A DNA stretch of 39,298 bases. Source: Methylococcaceae bacterium. GTDB lineage: Bacteria; Pseudomonadota; Gammaproteobacteria; Methylococcales; Methylomonadaceae. The position numbers and the translations under genes were made by a program. Location: NCBI GenBank assembly GCA_007280895.1, contig QYQN01000135.1, positions 1 to 39,298 of the forward strand, read 5' to 3'. The notes under the pieces were generated by a model. That model worked only from the letters and a program-made list of their open reading frames with translations, did no database searches and was not told the DNA's origin. Of the stretch, positions 29,940-38,338 are shown one piece after another. Position 1 is the stretch's first letter, and each line of letters begins with the position of its first letter.

Positions 29940-30755
29940 ATGAGCAGTTCTTTACTACATTTTCAGCATATTAAATCAACAGTTGCACCCTCAGAAGCAC
30001 TTAAAACAGTAAATGTGCTGCCTTTTAAAACGGCTGCTAATACCGATTTTATGCCAACAATTTTTAGTGGTGATCTTGGTTATTTTAAATCAACGCCCGA
30101 ACAAAGTGATAATAGCTGGCGTGATTATCTACTTATTGGCGTGCTGTCTATAGTCATCCATGGGTCTTTGGTTAGTTATTTTAAACACGCGCATGCCGTG
30201 GTTGAGGAGCTTGTTGAGCCAGTTAAGGTGCCGCCAAAGGTGCAGATCACCTTGCTGCGACCACCGCCACCTAAGCCTACGCCCGTTCTTCAGCCACCGC
30301 CTCCGCCTAAAGTGGTGGCGTTAAAGCCGCCACCTAAAAAGCTCAAACCAAAACCAGTGCTGAAGCCTATTGAGCCACCGCCAGTTGTTTCGTCCGTTCC
30401 CGTTGTTGAGTCGCCTGCGCCAGTAACCACAGCAGCGCCAGTCGTTACACCGCCACCCGTTGTAGAAAAAGTAACTGAGCCCAAAGCCGGTGCTGCTTAT
30501 TTGCATAATCCGTCGCCAGAGTATCCAGAAATTGCTATGGAGAGAGGCTTAGCGGGGAAAGTAATGTTGAAGGTTCATGTGCAGCCAAATGGCAAGCCAG
30601 ATTCAGTGGCAGTAAGTAAATCCAGTGGTCATTCGATATTGGATGAGGCCGCTATAAAAACAGTCAAACAATGGTCTTTTGTTCCTGCGATGCGAGGCAA
30701 AACGCCTATCGCTGGTTGGGTGACGGTACCTATTGCATTTAATTTAGAGAATTAA
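29940..30755 (+). CDS. tonB: TonB energy transducer
   Basis: Couples the proton motive force, through ExbB/ExbD, to the outer-membrane receptor. I chose the ATG at 29940 (AGGTGA just upstream) over the GTG at 29931; 271 residues. The TM (about 60-82) contains S-I-V-I-H, matching the conserved Ser/His pair of TonB. A Pro/Lys/Val-rich periplasmic spacer of about 100 residues follows. The C-terminal TonB domain is clear: YPEIAMERGLAGKVMLKVHV and SSGHSILDEAAIKTVKQWSF. An odd feature is the cytoplasmic N-terminal extension of about 60 residues before the TM; most TonB proteins have only about a dozen. Followed by exbB after 11 bases and exbD, so a dedicated TonB complex. Confidence 0.92.
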   Translation: MSSSLLHFQHIKSTVAPSEALKTVNVLPFKTAANTDFMPTIFSGDLGYFKSTPEQSDNSWRDYLLIGVLSIVIHGSLVSYFKHAHAVVEELVEPVKVPPKVQITLLRPPPPKPTPVLQPPPPPKVVALKPPPKKLKPKPVLKPIEPPPVVSSVPVVESPAPVTTAAPVVTPPPVVEKVTEPKAGAAYLHNPSPEYPEIAMERGLAGKVMLKVHVQPNGKPDSVAVSKSSGHSILDEAAIKTVKQWSFVPAMRGKTPIAGWVTVPIAFNLEN

Positions 30756-30766
30756 GGGTTTATAAC

Positions 30767-31519
30767 ATGTCTGATATTACGTCTACTGCCATTGTTGATG
30801 GCACACTTTGGGTATTGGTTGGGTTTTCTGTGGCGACATGGTCTTTGATACTTATCAAGGGGATACAGCATGTACGGATTTCTCACCATAATCGAATTTT
30901 TAATAAACAATTTTGGAGCGCATCGGATTTACAAGTTGCTGCTGAGTTGAAGGTTTATCAAGGCCCTGTTGCTAGGGTAGCGCAAGCGGGTTTTAGCACG
31001 TTGATTGAGGCAGATACTGGTACCACAACGCATGATCTTGTGCATACAGGTGATCGCCAAGAGTTATTAGATCGGCGTTTGCGTCAACAAATGCAGAAAG
31101 AACGCGGTTCAGTTGAAGGCGGGTTGGCGGTACTTGCCACCATCGGCAGTGTGTCGCCCTTTGTTGGTTTGTTTGGCACAGTGTGGGGAATTATGGGGGC
31201 TTTAACCAGTATTAGCAAAAGCGGCTCTGCAAGTTTGGATGTGGTGGCAGGCCCTATTGGTGAAGCGTTGATTGCTACCGCTATTGGGATTGCCGTCGCG
31301 GTACCTGCGGTGATTGCCTACAATTTTTTTATTCGTAGAAATAAAGTGGTGTTGGCTTTACTGGATGATTTTGCTACTGATTTTGTCCATCTTGCCTTAA
31401 AAACTTCATTTATTATCAAGCGTCCAATAGCGCCTTCAAGTACCTCAGCGCGGCGCGTTGAGGCAGGGAGTAAAGAGACTTTTTCTGAAAAATTACACGC
31501 GCAAGGGGAGCACATCTAA
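30767..31519 (+). CDS. exbB: Proton channel ExbB (MotA/TolQ/ExbB family)
   Basis: A 250-residue inner-membrane protein forming the pentameric channel that powers TonB. TM1 is at about 13-32. A cytoplasmic loop has RQELLDRRLRQQMQKERGSVEGG. TM2 begins with LAVLATIGSVSPFVGLFGTV, the family signature, and TM3 follows PIGEALIATAIGIAVAVPAV. The C-terminal tail is Ser/Arg-rich. Its stop overlaps the exbD start by one base (TAATG), so the two are translationally coupled. Confidence 0.95.
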   Translation: MSDITSTAIVDGTLWVLVGFSVATWSLILIKGIQHVRISHHNRIFNKQFWSASDLQVAAELKVYQGPVARVAQAGFSTLIEADTGTTTHDLVHTGDRQELLDRRLRQQMQKERGSVEGGLAVLATIGSVSPFVGLFGTVWGIMGALTSISKSGSASLDVVAGPIGEALIATAIGIAVAVPAVIAYNFFIRRNKVVLALLDDFATDFVHLALKTSFIIKRPIAPSSTSARRVEAGSKETFSEKLHAQGEHI

Positions 31520-31926
31520 TGGCTTTTAAAACTCAAGAAGATGGTGATGATGTGATGGGTGAAATTAATGTTACGCCGCTGGTTGACGTGATGTTGGTAT
31601 TGCTGGTGGTTTTTATTGTTACCGCGCCATTATTGACCAACGCTATTCATGTTAATTTGCCTAAAACTGCTGAAACAGCTCCGCCTGAAGATAAAGATCC
31701 TGTGTATGTCAGTGTTAATGCGCAAGGGAAAATTTTTATTGATAAAACTGAAATTCCTTTGGCATCTTTTGAAAATGAATTGAAAACACGCAAGTTAGCC
31801 GATCCTGAAATCGCGCTCAATTTAAATGCTGATGATGGCGTGCAATATGGCATCGTTGCTAAAGTTATGTCTTCGATTGAGCGGTCTGGAATCAGTAAAT
31901 TGTCGGTGTTAACGCTCAGCCAGTAA
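31519..31926 (+). CDS. exbD: Biopolymer transport protein ExbD
   Basis: A 135-residue protein with one N-terminal TM (about 21-42) and a periplasmic domain. The essential membrane Asp is D23 in NVTPLVDVMLVLL, as in ExbD/TolR. The periplasmic part has VYVSVNAQGKIFIDKTEIPL and a C-terminal ALNLNADDGVQYGIVAKVM segment typical of the family. The start codon overlaps the exbB stop. A 103-base gap separates it from the receptor gene. Confidence 0.95.
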   Translation: MAFKTQEDGDDVMGEINVTPLVDVMLVLLVVFIVTAPLLTNAIHVNLPKTAETAPPEDKDPVYVSVNAQGKIFIDKTEIPLASFENELKTRKLADPEIALNLNADDGVQYGIVAKVMSSIERSGISKLSVLTLSQ

Positions 31927-32029
31927 GTCCCTCCTCGATCAAGTAATGAGCGGCTTTTTTACGCTGCAAGGCAATGTTTTGTCTTTAATTTGCCATGAAT
32001 TAAATTTTAAATGACTACAAGGAAATGCA

Positions 32030-34765
32030 ATGAAAAAAAATGATAGGCCGTCACGTCTAAGGAATCCTAGCGTAGTGTTGCAGAATAGTAACGATTGCAC
32101 TGTCGCAAACCCTCCTCAAGTGCTTGGTAAGCAGGTGTTATTAGGTAGTGTCTTGGCAATGGTTACTGGCGCAAGCTTAGTTATACCCAGCACTGGATTT
32201 GCTAAGCCAAGCTCGGTTAATGCAGAACTAAGCTATGAAAATAGCCGTTTAAAACTAGAGTTGGAAAAGGCTAATAAAGAACGTGAGGCACTTAAAAAAG
32301 CCTTGGCGGAAAAAGTGGGCGCGGCAACGGGTGAGAGTACGCCCGTTATTCCTACAGAGCCTGTAGTGACCGCCCCACCTGTGGAAAGTGTTGCTGAAGT
32401 GGAGCAACCTGTTGCCGTTGAAGAGCCGAAAAATCTATCTGAAGTGGTTGTTAATTCGCGTCGTCGTGAGGAAAAATTACAGGAAGTGCCTATTCCTATT
32501 GCGGTCATTGGCGGCGATATGATGAGGCGTGACAATATCGTCACGGTACAGGATATGGCAAGGCGCGTTCCTAATTTGTCCGTCACCAGTGCTAACGTTC
32601 GTCAAACCAGTATTGCCTTGCGTGGCTTAGGTAAAAACAGCGGCAATGAGTCAATGGAATCCAGTGTGGGTGTGCAAGTTGATAATGTCTGGTCATCATG
32701 GGTGGGGTCAACGTGGTCGAATTATGTGGACATTGATCATGTTGAAGTATTGCGTGGCCCACAGGGGACTTTGCAAGGTAAAAATAGCAATTTAGGGTTA
32801 ATTAACGTCGTCACTAAAACGCCGTCGTTTAAGTCTGGCTATTACATTGAAGGCTTTGCGGGCAACCGTGATGCGCTGCAAGGTAAAGCCTCAGCAACGG
32901 GGGCTATTCTGCCAGGATTACTTGCCTACCGTGCATCAATGTATGTCGATAAACGTGATGGCTTTGTGGAAAATTTAGATGCACCTGAAACCATTGGTCA
33001 CTTAGGTGAAACCAATGCCTTGGGTGGTCGGATTCAGTTTCTCTTAACGCCTAGTGATACGGTTTCTGCACGTATTATTGCTGATCGCTCGTCATCTACT
33101 CAAACTCAAAGTGTCAGGCCATTAGTCAGTGATCCACTCACATTTGCTGATGGCACGCTTAGGCCTACGACATTTAGCTCGCGTTTATCTCGTGATTGGT
33201 TTAATTATCTGAGTAATTCAGGGCAACCCATTACTTCCATTGGTGATCCTCGCAAACTGGCACTAAATGATCATCAAGTTTCTCGTGGTGATCAAGAAGG
33301 TGTTTCGGGTGAAATTAATTGGGAGAATGTATTGGGGCATAAATTAACGTCCATTTCAGCGTATCGCTATTCATTGTTCGAGCCGCATCATGATGGTGAC
33401 TACTCTACCGCCGATATTCATCATATCAACGGTTGGACAGTACAAAATCGACAATGGTCGCAGGAGTTGCGTTTGTCCTCTGATAAGTCTGGTCCGGTTG
33501 ATTATCAAGTGGGGCTGTTTGCCTTACACAGCGAGGCCGATACGCATAACCAGCGCTTGTATGGCTCGGATGCCGGTGCGTTCTTTGCCAGCAATTCAGT
33601 ATTCCAACGTCTGAACAGTTCATCGGTGGGGCGGGAATTGATGAGAAATTCACTTGATGGCGTAGTGCAAGAAGGCACGATGGCACCTCAAGTATTGAGC
33701 TTGGCAGCATTTGCCCAAGCAAACTGGCATATCACTGATGCCGCAACGCTGACTTTAGGCTTGCGGGAAACCTACGAACAACGCGACAACCGAGGTTCTG
33801 CCTCTTATAAAGGGGGCACTAATTTAAATAATGTTGTCGGTGCAACGGCAGAGCAAATAGCCGATGCGGTAGATATTCGTAATAAAGCCATCGGCAATGT
33901 GTGGAGCGCTGGTCGCCAAGGTTTTGATCAAGACTCACAAAACTGGTTAGTTAATCCTAGCTATAAATTGACGAAAGATTTGATGCCGTATTTTTCGGTA
34001 TCAGGGGGACAAAAATCGGGCGCGGCGCAATTTGACAGTGCTGGTAATATCGACAACGTTAATCCTGAAGATGTGATGGATTACGAATTAGGTATTAAAA
34101 GCACGTGGTTTGAGCGCAAATTGGCTGTTAACCTTAATTTGTATAACACTGATGTTGAGGGCTTCCAATCACAATTATTGGAAATTGATCCTAGTCAGGC
34201 GTCGGGTTATCGCACAACCTTGGGTAATGTCAAAGGTATTCAGTTGCAAGGTGTTGAGTTGGAAACCAATTGGTTGCCTTATAAAGGCTTGAGTCTGTTT
34301 TTTAATGGTTCCTACAACCACGGCGTGTATACCGATTTCAAAAATGCAACCTGTCCGCCAGAGCTTAATAATACCGTTACTCCTTGTGACTTTACCGGAC
34401 GGACGCTGCCAAATGCTCCCGAGTTTACTGCCAATATTGGTTTTGATTACCAGTTACCGTTTGGTTTAGGGTTATGGAATGATTATGGTTTGGAATGGCA
34501 CGCCTTTATGGTGAACAGTTATAAATCAAAAACAAATTTAAATGCCAATTTATCGTCATCAGGTATTCAAGATGCTTACCATGTGACTGATGGTGGTATT
34601 GGCGTGAGCACCAAAGACGGCAAATACAATCTTAATTTGATTGGCAAAAATATCTTTGACACGATTTATGCAACCGATTATGGACAGTACAGCAGCACCG
34701 CTGCGGTGAATCTGACGAATGGGGATGCACGTTATTTTGGGGTGAATTTCCGCACCAATTTTTAA
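32030..34765 (+). CDS. TonB-dependent outer-membrane receptor with N-terminal coiled coil
   Basis: A 911-residue receptor for import across the outer membrane. A long leader ends near residue 58 (STGFA). Then comes a short charged coiled coil (about 66-95, rich in Glu/Lys/Leu), a Pro/Val/Glu linker (about 100-134), a TonB-box-like SEVVVNS (137-143), and RREEKLQEVPIPI at the plug start. The plug (about 150-260) has ALRGLG and VEVLRGPQGTLQGKNS. The beta-barrel fills the remainder and ends in RYFGVNFRTNF, with the terminal aromatic residue needed for BAM insertion. The coiled coil before the TonB box is not standard; it is not a typical FecA-like signalling domain. The ligand is not predictable. 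AAGGAAA precedes the ATG. It is placed just after tonB-exbB-exbD, so a dedicated set. Confidence 0.92.
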   Translation: MKKNDRPSRLRNPSVVLQNSNDCTVANPPQVLGKQVLLGSVLAMVTGASLVIPSTGFAKPSSVNAELSYENSRLKLELEKANKEREALKKALAEKVGAATGESTPVIPTEPVVTAPPVESVAEVEQPVAVEEPKNLSEVVVNSRRREEKLQEVPIPIAVIGGDMMRRDNIVTVQDMARRVPNLSVTSANVRQTSIALRGLGKNSGNESMESSVGVQVDNVWSSWVGSTWSNYVDIDHVEVLRGPQGTLQGKNSNLGLINVVTKTPSFKSGYYIEGFAGNRDALQGKASATGAILPGLLAYRASMYVDKRDGFVENLDAPETIGHLGETNALGGRIQFLLTPSDTVSARIIADRSSSTQTQSVRPLVSDPLTFADGTLRPTTFSSRLSRDWFNYLSNSGQPITSIGDPRKLALNDHQVSRGDQEGVSGEINWENVLGHKLTSISAYRYSLFEPHHDGDYSTADIHHINGWTVQNRQWSQELRLSSDKSGPVDYQVGLFALHSEADTHNQRLYGSDAGAFFASNSVFQRLNSSSVGRELMRNSLDGVVQEGTMAPQVLSLAAFAQANWHITDAATLTLGLRETYEQRDNRGSASYKGGTNLNNVVGATAEQIADAVDIRNKAIGNVWSAGRQGFDQDSQNWLVNPSYKLTKDLMPYFSVSGGQKSGAAQFDSAGNIDNVNPEDVMDYELGIKSTWFERKLAVNLNLYNTDVEGFQSQLLEIDPSQASGYRTTLGNVKGIQLQGVELETNWLPYKGLSLFFNGSYNHGVYTDFKNATCPPELNNTVTPCDFTGRTLPNAPEFTANIGFDYQLPFGLGLWNDYGLEWHAFMVNSYKSKTNLNANLSSSGIQDAYHVTDGGIGVSTKDGKYNLNLIGKNIFDTIYATDYGQYSSTAAVNLTNGDARYFGVNFRTNF

Positions 34766-34979
34766 TAAGCTTAGTTTAGGCGGCGACTGGCAGGGCGTTT
34801 ATTTTGTCAGTGAGTGCGCATTGATTTTTAGGTGTGTGTGTTTTGCCGCCTGATATGGCAGTGTTTTCTTGTTGGGTATGTACGGCTTGACCTGTTGGGT
34901 GAGCCAGTCAGCTTAAACATAATGAACCTGTTGTATTGGGTGGTTTTTTTTCAACTATTCGTTTTATAAGGAATTTATT

Positions 34980-35978
34980 ATGTCTAAATTATCACGTAAT
35001 CGGTTATTGCCAGTCGTCGCAGCGTTGGTTTTATTGGGCTGTTCAGCGGTGGGGCAGGCGGAACCGCAGGCCATTCCTGAAGACTTTTTTACGCCAGCGA
35101 TTACTGGTGTGACGGCGGGCGGAACGCCCATTAAATTTATTAAGGATGGTTTTGAAGGTACCGAGGGGCCAATTGCCGCAGCAGATGGCAGTGGCAGTTT
35201 GTTGTTTACTGAGACTAAAGCTAATCGTATTACGCGCATTGCGCCTGATAATACCGTTTCCACTTTTCTGGAGCATAGCAATGGTGCAAATGGCTTGGCG
35301 TTTAGTGATAACGGCGATTTGATTGCGGTGCAGACGGTAAAAACACAAGTGGGTATTATTTATCCACCAGGCAAAGAAAAAACCTTGAGTCAAGATTTTG
35401 AAGGGACGGCTTATCAACGTCCAAATGATCTGGTGCGAACTAAACATGGCGGTATTTACTTTACGGATAGCGGTACCCGACCTTCTAAAGAACTTCCTAC
35501 GCCACCCGCTTCCACGCCAGGCGTTTATTACATTAGTCCAGAGGGCGCAGTTAAACGTATTGTCAATGACCTTAAACGACCTAATGGCATTCAACTTAGC
35601 AGTGATGAGCGGGTTCTGTATGTTGCCAATACTGATGGCGAATATATTCTTGCTTACGATATTGTGGCGGATGGTTCAGTTGGCACGAAACGAAATTATG
35701 CCAAATTAGCAGGTTGGAGTAAGGGGGAATCTGGCGAATTTTCAAGTGGTGCAGATGGACTCGCAGTAGATGCCAATAATCGACTTTATGTCGCCTCCAA
35801 TGCGGGTGTAGAAGTTTTTAGCGATAAAGGTGACGCTTTAGGCGTGATTCAGTTACCTAAAAAGCCACAAAATTTAGCTTTTGCTGGCCAAGATAAAAAA
35901 ACACTTTATATCGTTGGGCGCGGTGCGGCTTATAAAATTGCGTTGCTAACTTCGGGTGTTAACGGGCGTTGGAAATAA
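34980..35978 (+). CDS. Exported SMP-30/gluconolactonase-like beta-propeller
   Basis: A 332-residue protein of the SMP-30/gluconolactonase/LRE family: six-bladed propellers with a divalent metal that hydrolyse sugar or other lactones. Visible metal-site elements are FEGTEGPIAA (Glu), RPNDLVRT and RPNGIQLSSDERVLYVAN (Asn), and GADGLAVDANNRLYVAS (Asp). The signal sequence (about 1-27) can be read either as a lipobox (LLGC, Cys20) or as Sec cleavage after GQA; both place it in the envelope. ATAAGGAA precedes the ATG. It starts a run of five genes with short gaps (DLH, redoxin, cytochrome b561, cytochrome c'). The natural substrate is unknown. Confidence 0.87.
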   Translation: MSKLSRNRLLPVVAALVLLGCSAVGQAEPQAIPEDFFTPAITGVTAGGTPIKFIKDGFEGTEGPIAAADGSGSLLFTETKANRITRIAPDNTVSTFLEHSNGANGLAFSDNGDLIAVQTVKTQVGIIYPPGKEKTLSQDFEGTAYQRPNDLVRTKHGGIYFTDSGTRPSKELPTPPASTPGVYYISPEGAVKRIVNDLKRPNGIQLSSDERVLYVANTDGEYILAYDIVADGSVGTKRNYAKLAGWSKGESGEFSSGADGLAVDANNRLYVASNAGVEVFSDKGDALGVIQLPKKPQNLAFAGQDKKTLYIVGRGAAYKIALLTSGVNGRWK

Positions 35979-36073
35979 CACCACGTTATCAGCTGTCAGG
36001 TGTGCAACAGATTGTTTATGCTGAAGCCTTTTAGTCCGATGAACTTTTTTAATCCCTGTTAAGGACATTTTCC

Positions 36074-36964
36074 ATGACGCGTAAAACAGCAGATGATTTT
36101 TCTCCCGAAGTTTTAAGCTTGTTTGATAAATACGTTCACGGCGATATTTCGCGGCGGGGTTTTTTATCTTCCGCAGCTAAATTTGCGGTGCTGGGCGTTA
36201 CCGCAGAAGCCTTGTTGGACGCGTTAAATCCGCGTTTTGCCGAGGCGCAGCAAATTTCTGAACATGATTCGCGTATCGTGTCGACTTATGTAGAGTATTC
36301 CTCGCCTAATGGCAACGGAACGTTACGTGGTTATCTGGTGAAGCCGATTAAGGCGGCAGAGAAATTACCACTGGTATTAGTGATTCACGAGAATCGTGGC
36401 TTGAACCCTCATATTGAGGATATTGCGCGGCGTATTGCTTTAGATAATTTTATCGTTTTTGCGCCCGATGGTTTGGCGTCTGTGGGGGGTTATCCAGGTA
36501 ATGAAGACGTTGCCCGTGAGTTGTTTCAGAAATTAGATAAAAGCAAATTACAGGCCGATTTTATTAAGGCATTTGAGCTCTTAAAAAAACTGCCAGAAGG
36601 CAATGGCAACGTGGGTGCGGTGGGTTTTTGTTACGGTGGTGGCGTGGTTAATTTTCTGGCGACACAGCTTCCTGAGTTGGCAGCAGCGGTGCCTTTTTAT
36701 GGTAGTCAGCCAAGTGCCGAAGACACTGTAAAGATAAAAGCACCGCTGTTGATTCATTATGCAGGCAACGATCCACGAATCAATGCGGGGTGGCCGGCTT
36801 ATGAAACGGCGTTGAAAGCAGCTGGAATAGAGTATCAAGCCTATATTTACGCTGATGTTCAGCATGGTTTTAACAATGACACCACGCCGCGTTTTGACGA
36901 AGCCGCAGCCAAGTTGGCTTGGGAACGCACTATCCAATTTTTTAATACGCATTTGCGCCACTAA
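36074..36964 (+). CDS. Tat-exported dienelactone hydrolase family protein
   Basis: A 296-residue alpha/beta hydrolase of the dienelactone hydrolase family. The catalytic triad is complete: C186 in GFCYGG, D233 in GNDPRI and H264 in QHGFNND. The nearby HENRGLNPHIEDIARR and FAPDGLASVGGYPGN are strong family signatures. A twin-arginine motif, SRRGFL (26-31), with a hydrophobic segment after it, indicates export to the periplasm or anchoring by the leader. Canonical dienelactone hydrolases of the chlorocatechol pathway are cytoplasmic, so this is the periplasmic branch with unknown substrate. It follows the SMP-30 gene, and both can act on lactones or esters. AAGGA precedes the ATG. Confidence 0.9.
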   Translation: MTRKTADDFSPEVLSLFDKYVHGDISRRGFLSSAAKFAVLGVTAEALLDALNPRFAEAQQISEHDSRIVSTYVEYSSPNGNGTLRGYLVKPIKAAEKLPLVLVIHENRGLNPHIEDIARRIALDNFIVFAPDGLASVGGYPGNEDVARELFQKLDKSKLQADFIKAFELLKKLPEGNGNVGAVGFCYGGGVVNFLATQLPELAAAVPFYGSQPSAEDTVKIKAPLLIHYAGNDPRINAGWPAYETALKAAGIEYQAYIYADVQHGFNNDTTPRFDEAAAKLAWERTIQFFNTHLRH

Positions 36965-36993
36965 AAACGGCACGAATTATTAGGGAGTTCACG

Positions 36994-37611
36994 ATGGGCA
37001 GTACACGCATCATTAAAATAGTCTTACTTTTTATGGTTACGTGCACCGTGGCGTTTGCTGCCCTCACAATTGACCTGCCAGCGCCTTTATTTTCCGCCAC
37101 AGGCCTTGATGGTGCTATGGTTAATCTAGTCGATTTGCGCGGTCAAACCGTAATTTTAGAATGGACAAATGCCGAATGTCCCTATGTTAAAAAACATTAT
37201 CAACGGGGCAGTCTGCCACGTTTACAGAAAAGTGCTCACCTTAGAAATATAGTGTGGTTGCAAGTTATTGCCATGGTTTCAGGAGCTAAGGGGGAACAGA
37301 TAAGGATTACAAAGTTGCCTGTTGAAGACAGTGCGAGTAACATTTTTCTTGATACAGAAGGAAGACTTAGCAGGCTCTATGGTGCACAGACCACGCCGCA
37401 AATTTATATTATTAATTCTGATGGTGTGCTGGTTTATCAAGGTGCTGTCGACAATATTGCTTCACAATATCAGGCAGATATTCCTACAGCAGAAAATTAT
37501 ATCAGTGCCGCCTTAGCCGATTTAGCCGAGGGCAAAAAAGTGGCTAAGTCCAATACTCAGCCTTATGGCTGCCCTGTCATAGCACAAGCGTGGAGTTCTT
37601 TATTAAAGTAA
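36994..37611 (+). CDS. Periplasmic redoxin/thioredoxin-fold protein
   Basis: A 205-residue exported thioredoxin-fold protein (signal about 1-23, ending AFA). The active site has one Cys, C62 in TNAECPYVKKHY, with no CXXC pair, so it is not a classic thioredoxin. A second conserved Cys is C193 in the C-terminal PYGCPV motif. This is the common 'redoxin domain' family of AhpC/TSA-like proteins in which these two features recur. It may reduce thiols or peroxides of partner proteins. RBS AGGGAG. The next gene starts inside its last codons (22-base overlap), so the two are translationally coupled. Confidence 0.83.
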   Translation: MGSTRIIKIVLLFMVTCTVAFAALTIDLPAPLFSATGLDGAMVNLVDLRGQTVILEWTNAECPYVKKHYQRGSLPRLQKSAHLRNIVWLQVIAMVSGAKGEQIRITKLPVEDSASNIFLDTEGRLSRLYGAQTTPQIYIINSDGVLVYQGAVDNIASQYQADIPTAENYISAALADLAEGKKVAKSNTQPYGCPVIAQAWSSLLK

Positions 37612-38306
37612 TAACGCAAGTTTGGGATGTTCCTATCAGATTATTTCATTGGCTATTGGTGGTTGCCGTGGTAGCCGCTTACGTGACTGCGACCTTAGGC
37701 GGCAATCTTATGGACTGGCATGGGCGTATTGGTTCATTTATTTTAGGTCTACTTGTGTTTCGAGTGTGTTGGGGATTTTTAGGAACGACTCATGCTCGTT
37801 TTGCCAGTTTTTTTCCTAGCGTGTCACGGTTACGTGCTTATTTTAAAGGTCGTTGGCAAGGTGTCGGGCATAATCCTTTGGGAGCGTTGTCGGTATTTGC
37901 ATTATTAGCTGATTTGGTCGCGTTAGTTGGTTCGGGCTTATTTGCCAGTGATGATATTGCCTATGCTGGCCCCTTCTTCATACTGCTTAATGAAGACAGT
38001 ATCAAAGACCGTGTCAGTGGCTTGCATGAACAGTCTTTCAATGTCTTGCTGCTATTGCTGGCGTTACATTTAGCTTCAATTGTTTATTATCGCTGCATCA
38101 AAAAGACTAATTTAATTACGCCTATGTTAACGGGTAACAAAGTCGTACCTAAATCGTTAGCGACCACTGTGACGGGTGGAAGTGTATTTCGTCTGTGGAT
38201 TGCGGTTTTTATTTCTGGCGGGGTTGTGTGGTTAGTGTGGAATGTCACGCCCATGATCATGCCCGTTTCGTCACCTGTGGCACCTATTACTGTGCCAAGT
38301 TTTTAA
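37590..38306 (+). CDS. Cytochrome b561-type membrane protein
   Basis: A 238-residue four-TM dihaem cytochrome b of the bacterial b561 family. Landmarks are VWDVPIRLFHWLLVVAVVA at the first helix (His20), MDWHGRIGS before the second, and LHEQSFNVLLLLLALHLASIVYYR for the last pair; these give the four His ligands. The start is a GTG at 37590 overlapping the redoxin gene by 22 bases. It would accept electrons from the quinone pool and pass them to a periplasmic cytochrome. The next gene is cytochrome c', 32 bases on; b561 and c' genes are often paired, so they very likely work together. Confidence 0.87.
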   Translation: MEFFIKVITQVWDVPIRLFHWLLVVAVVAAYVTATLGGNLMDWHGRIGSFILGLLVFRVCWGFLGTTHARFASFFPSVSRLRAYFKGRWQGVGHNPLGALSVFALLADLVALVGSGLFASDDIAYAGPFFILLNEDSIKDRVSGLHEQSFNVLLLLLALHLASIVYYRCIKKTNLITPMLTGNKVVPKSLATTVTGGSVFRLWIAVFISGGVVWLVWNVTPMIMPVSSPVAPITVPSF

Positions 38307-38338
38307 TCTCTATTTTTTAATCATTAAGGAATAAGCAC

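Noticed and set aside
30290-30506. Gly/Thr-rich minus-strand ORFs opposite tonB
   Set aside because: Antisense shadows of the Pro-rich TonB spacer.
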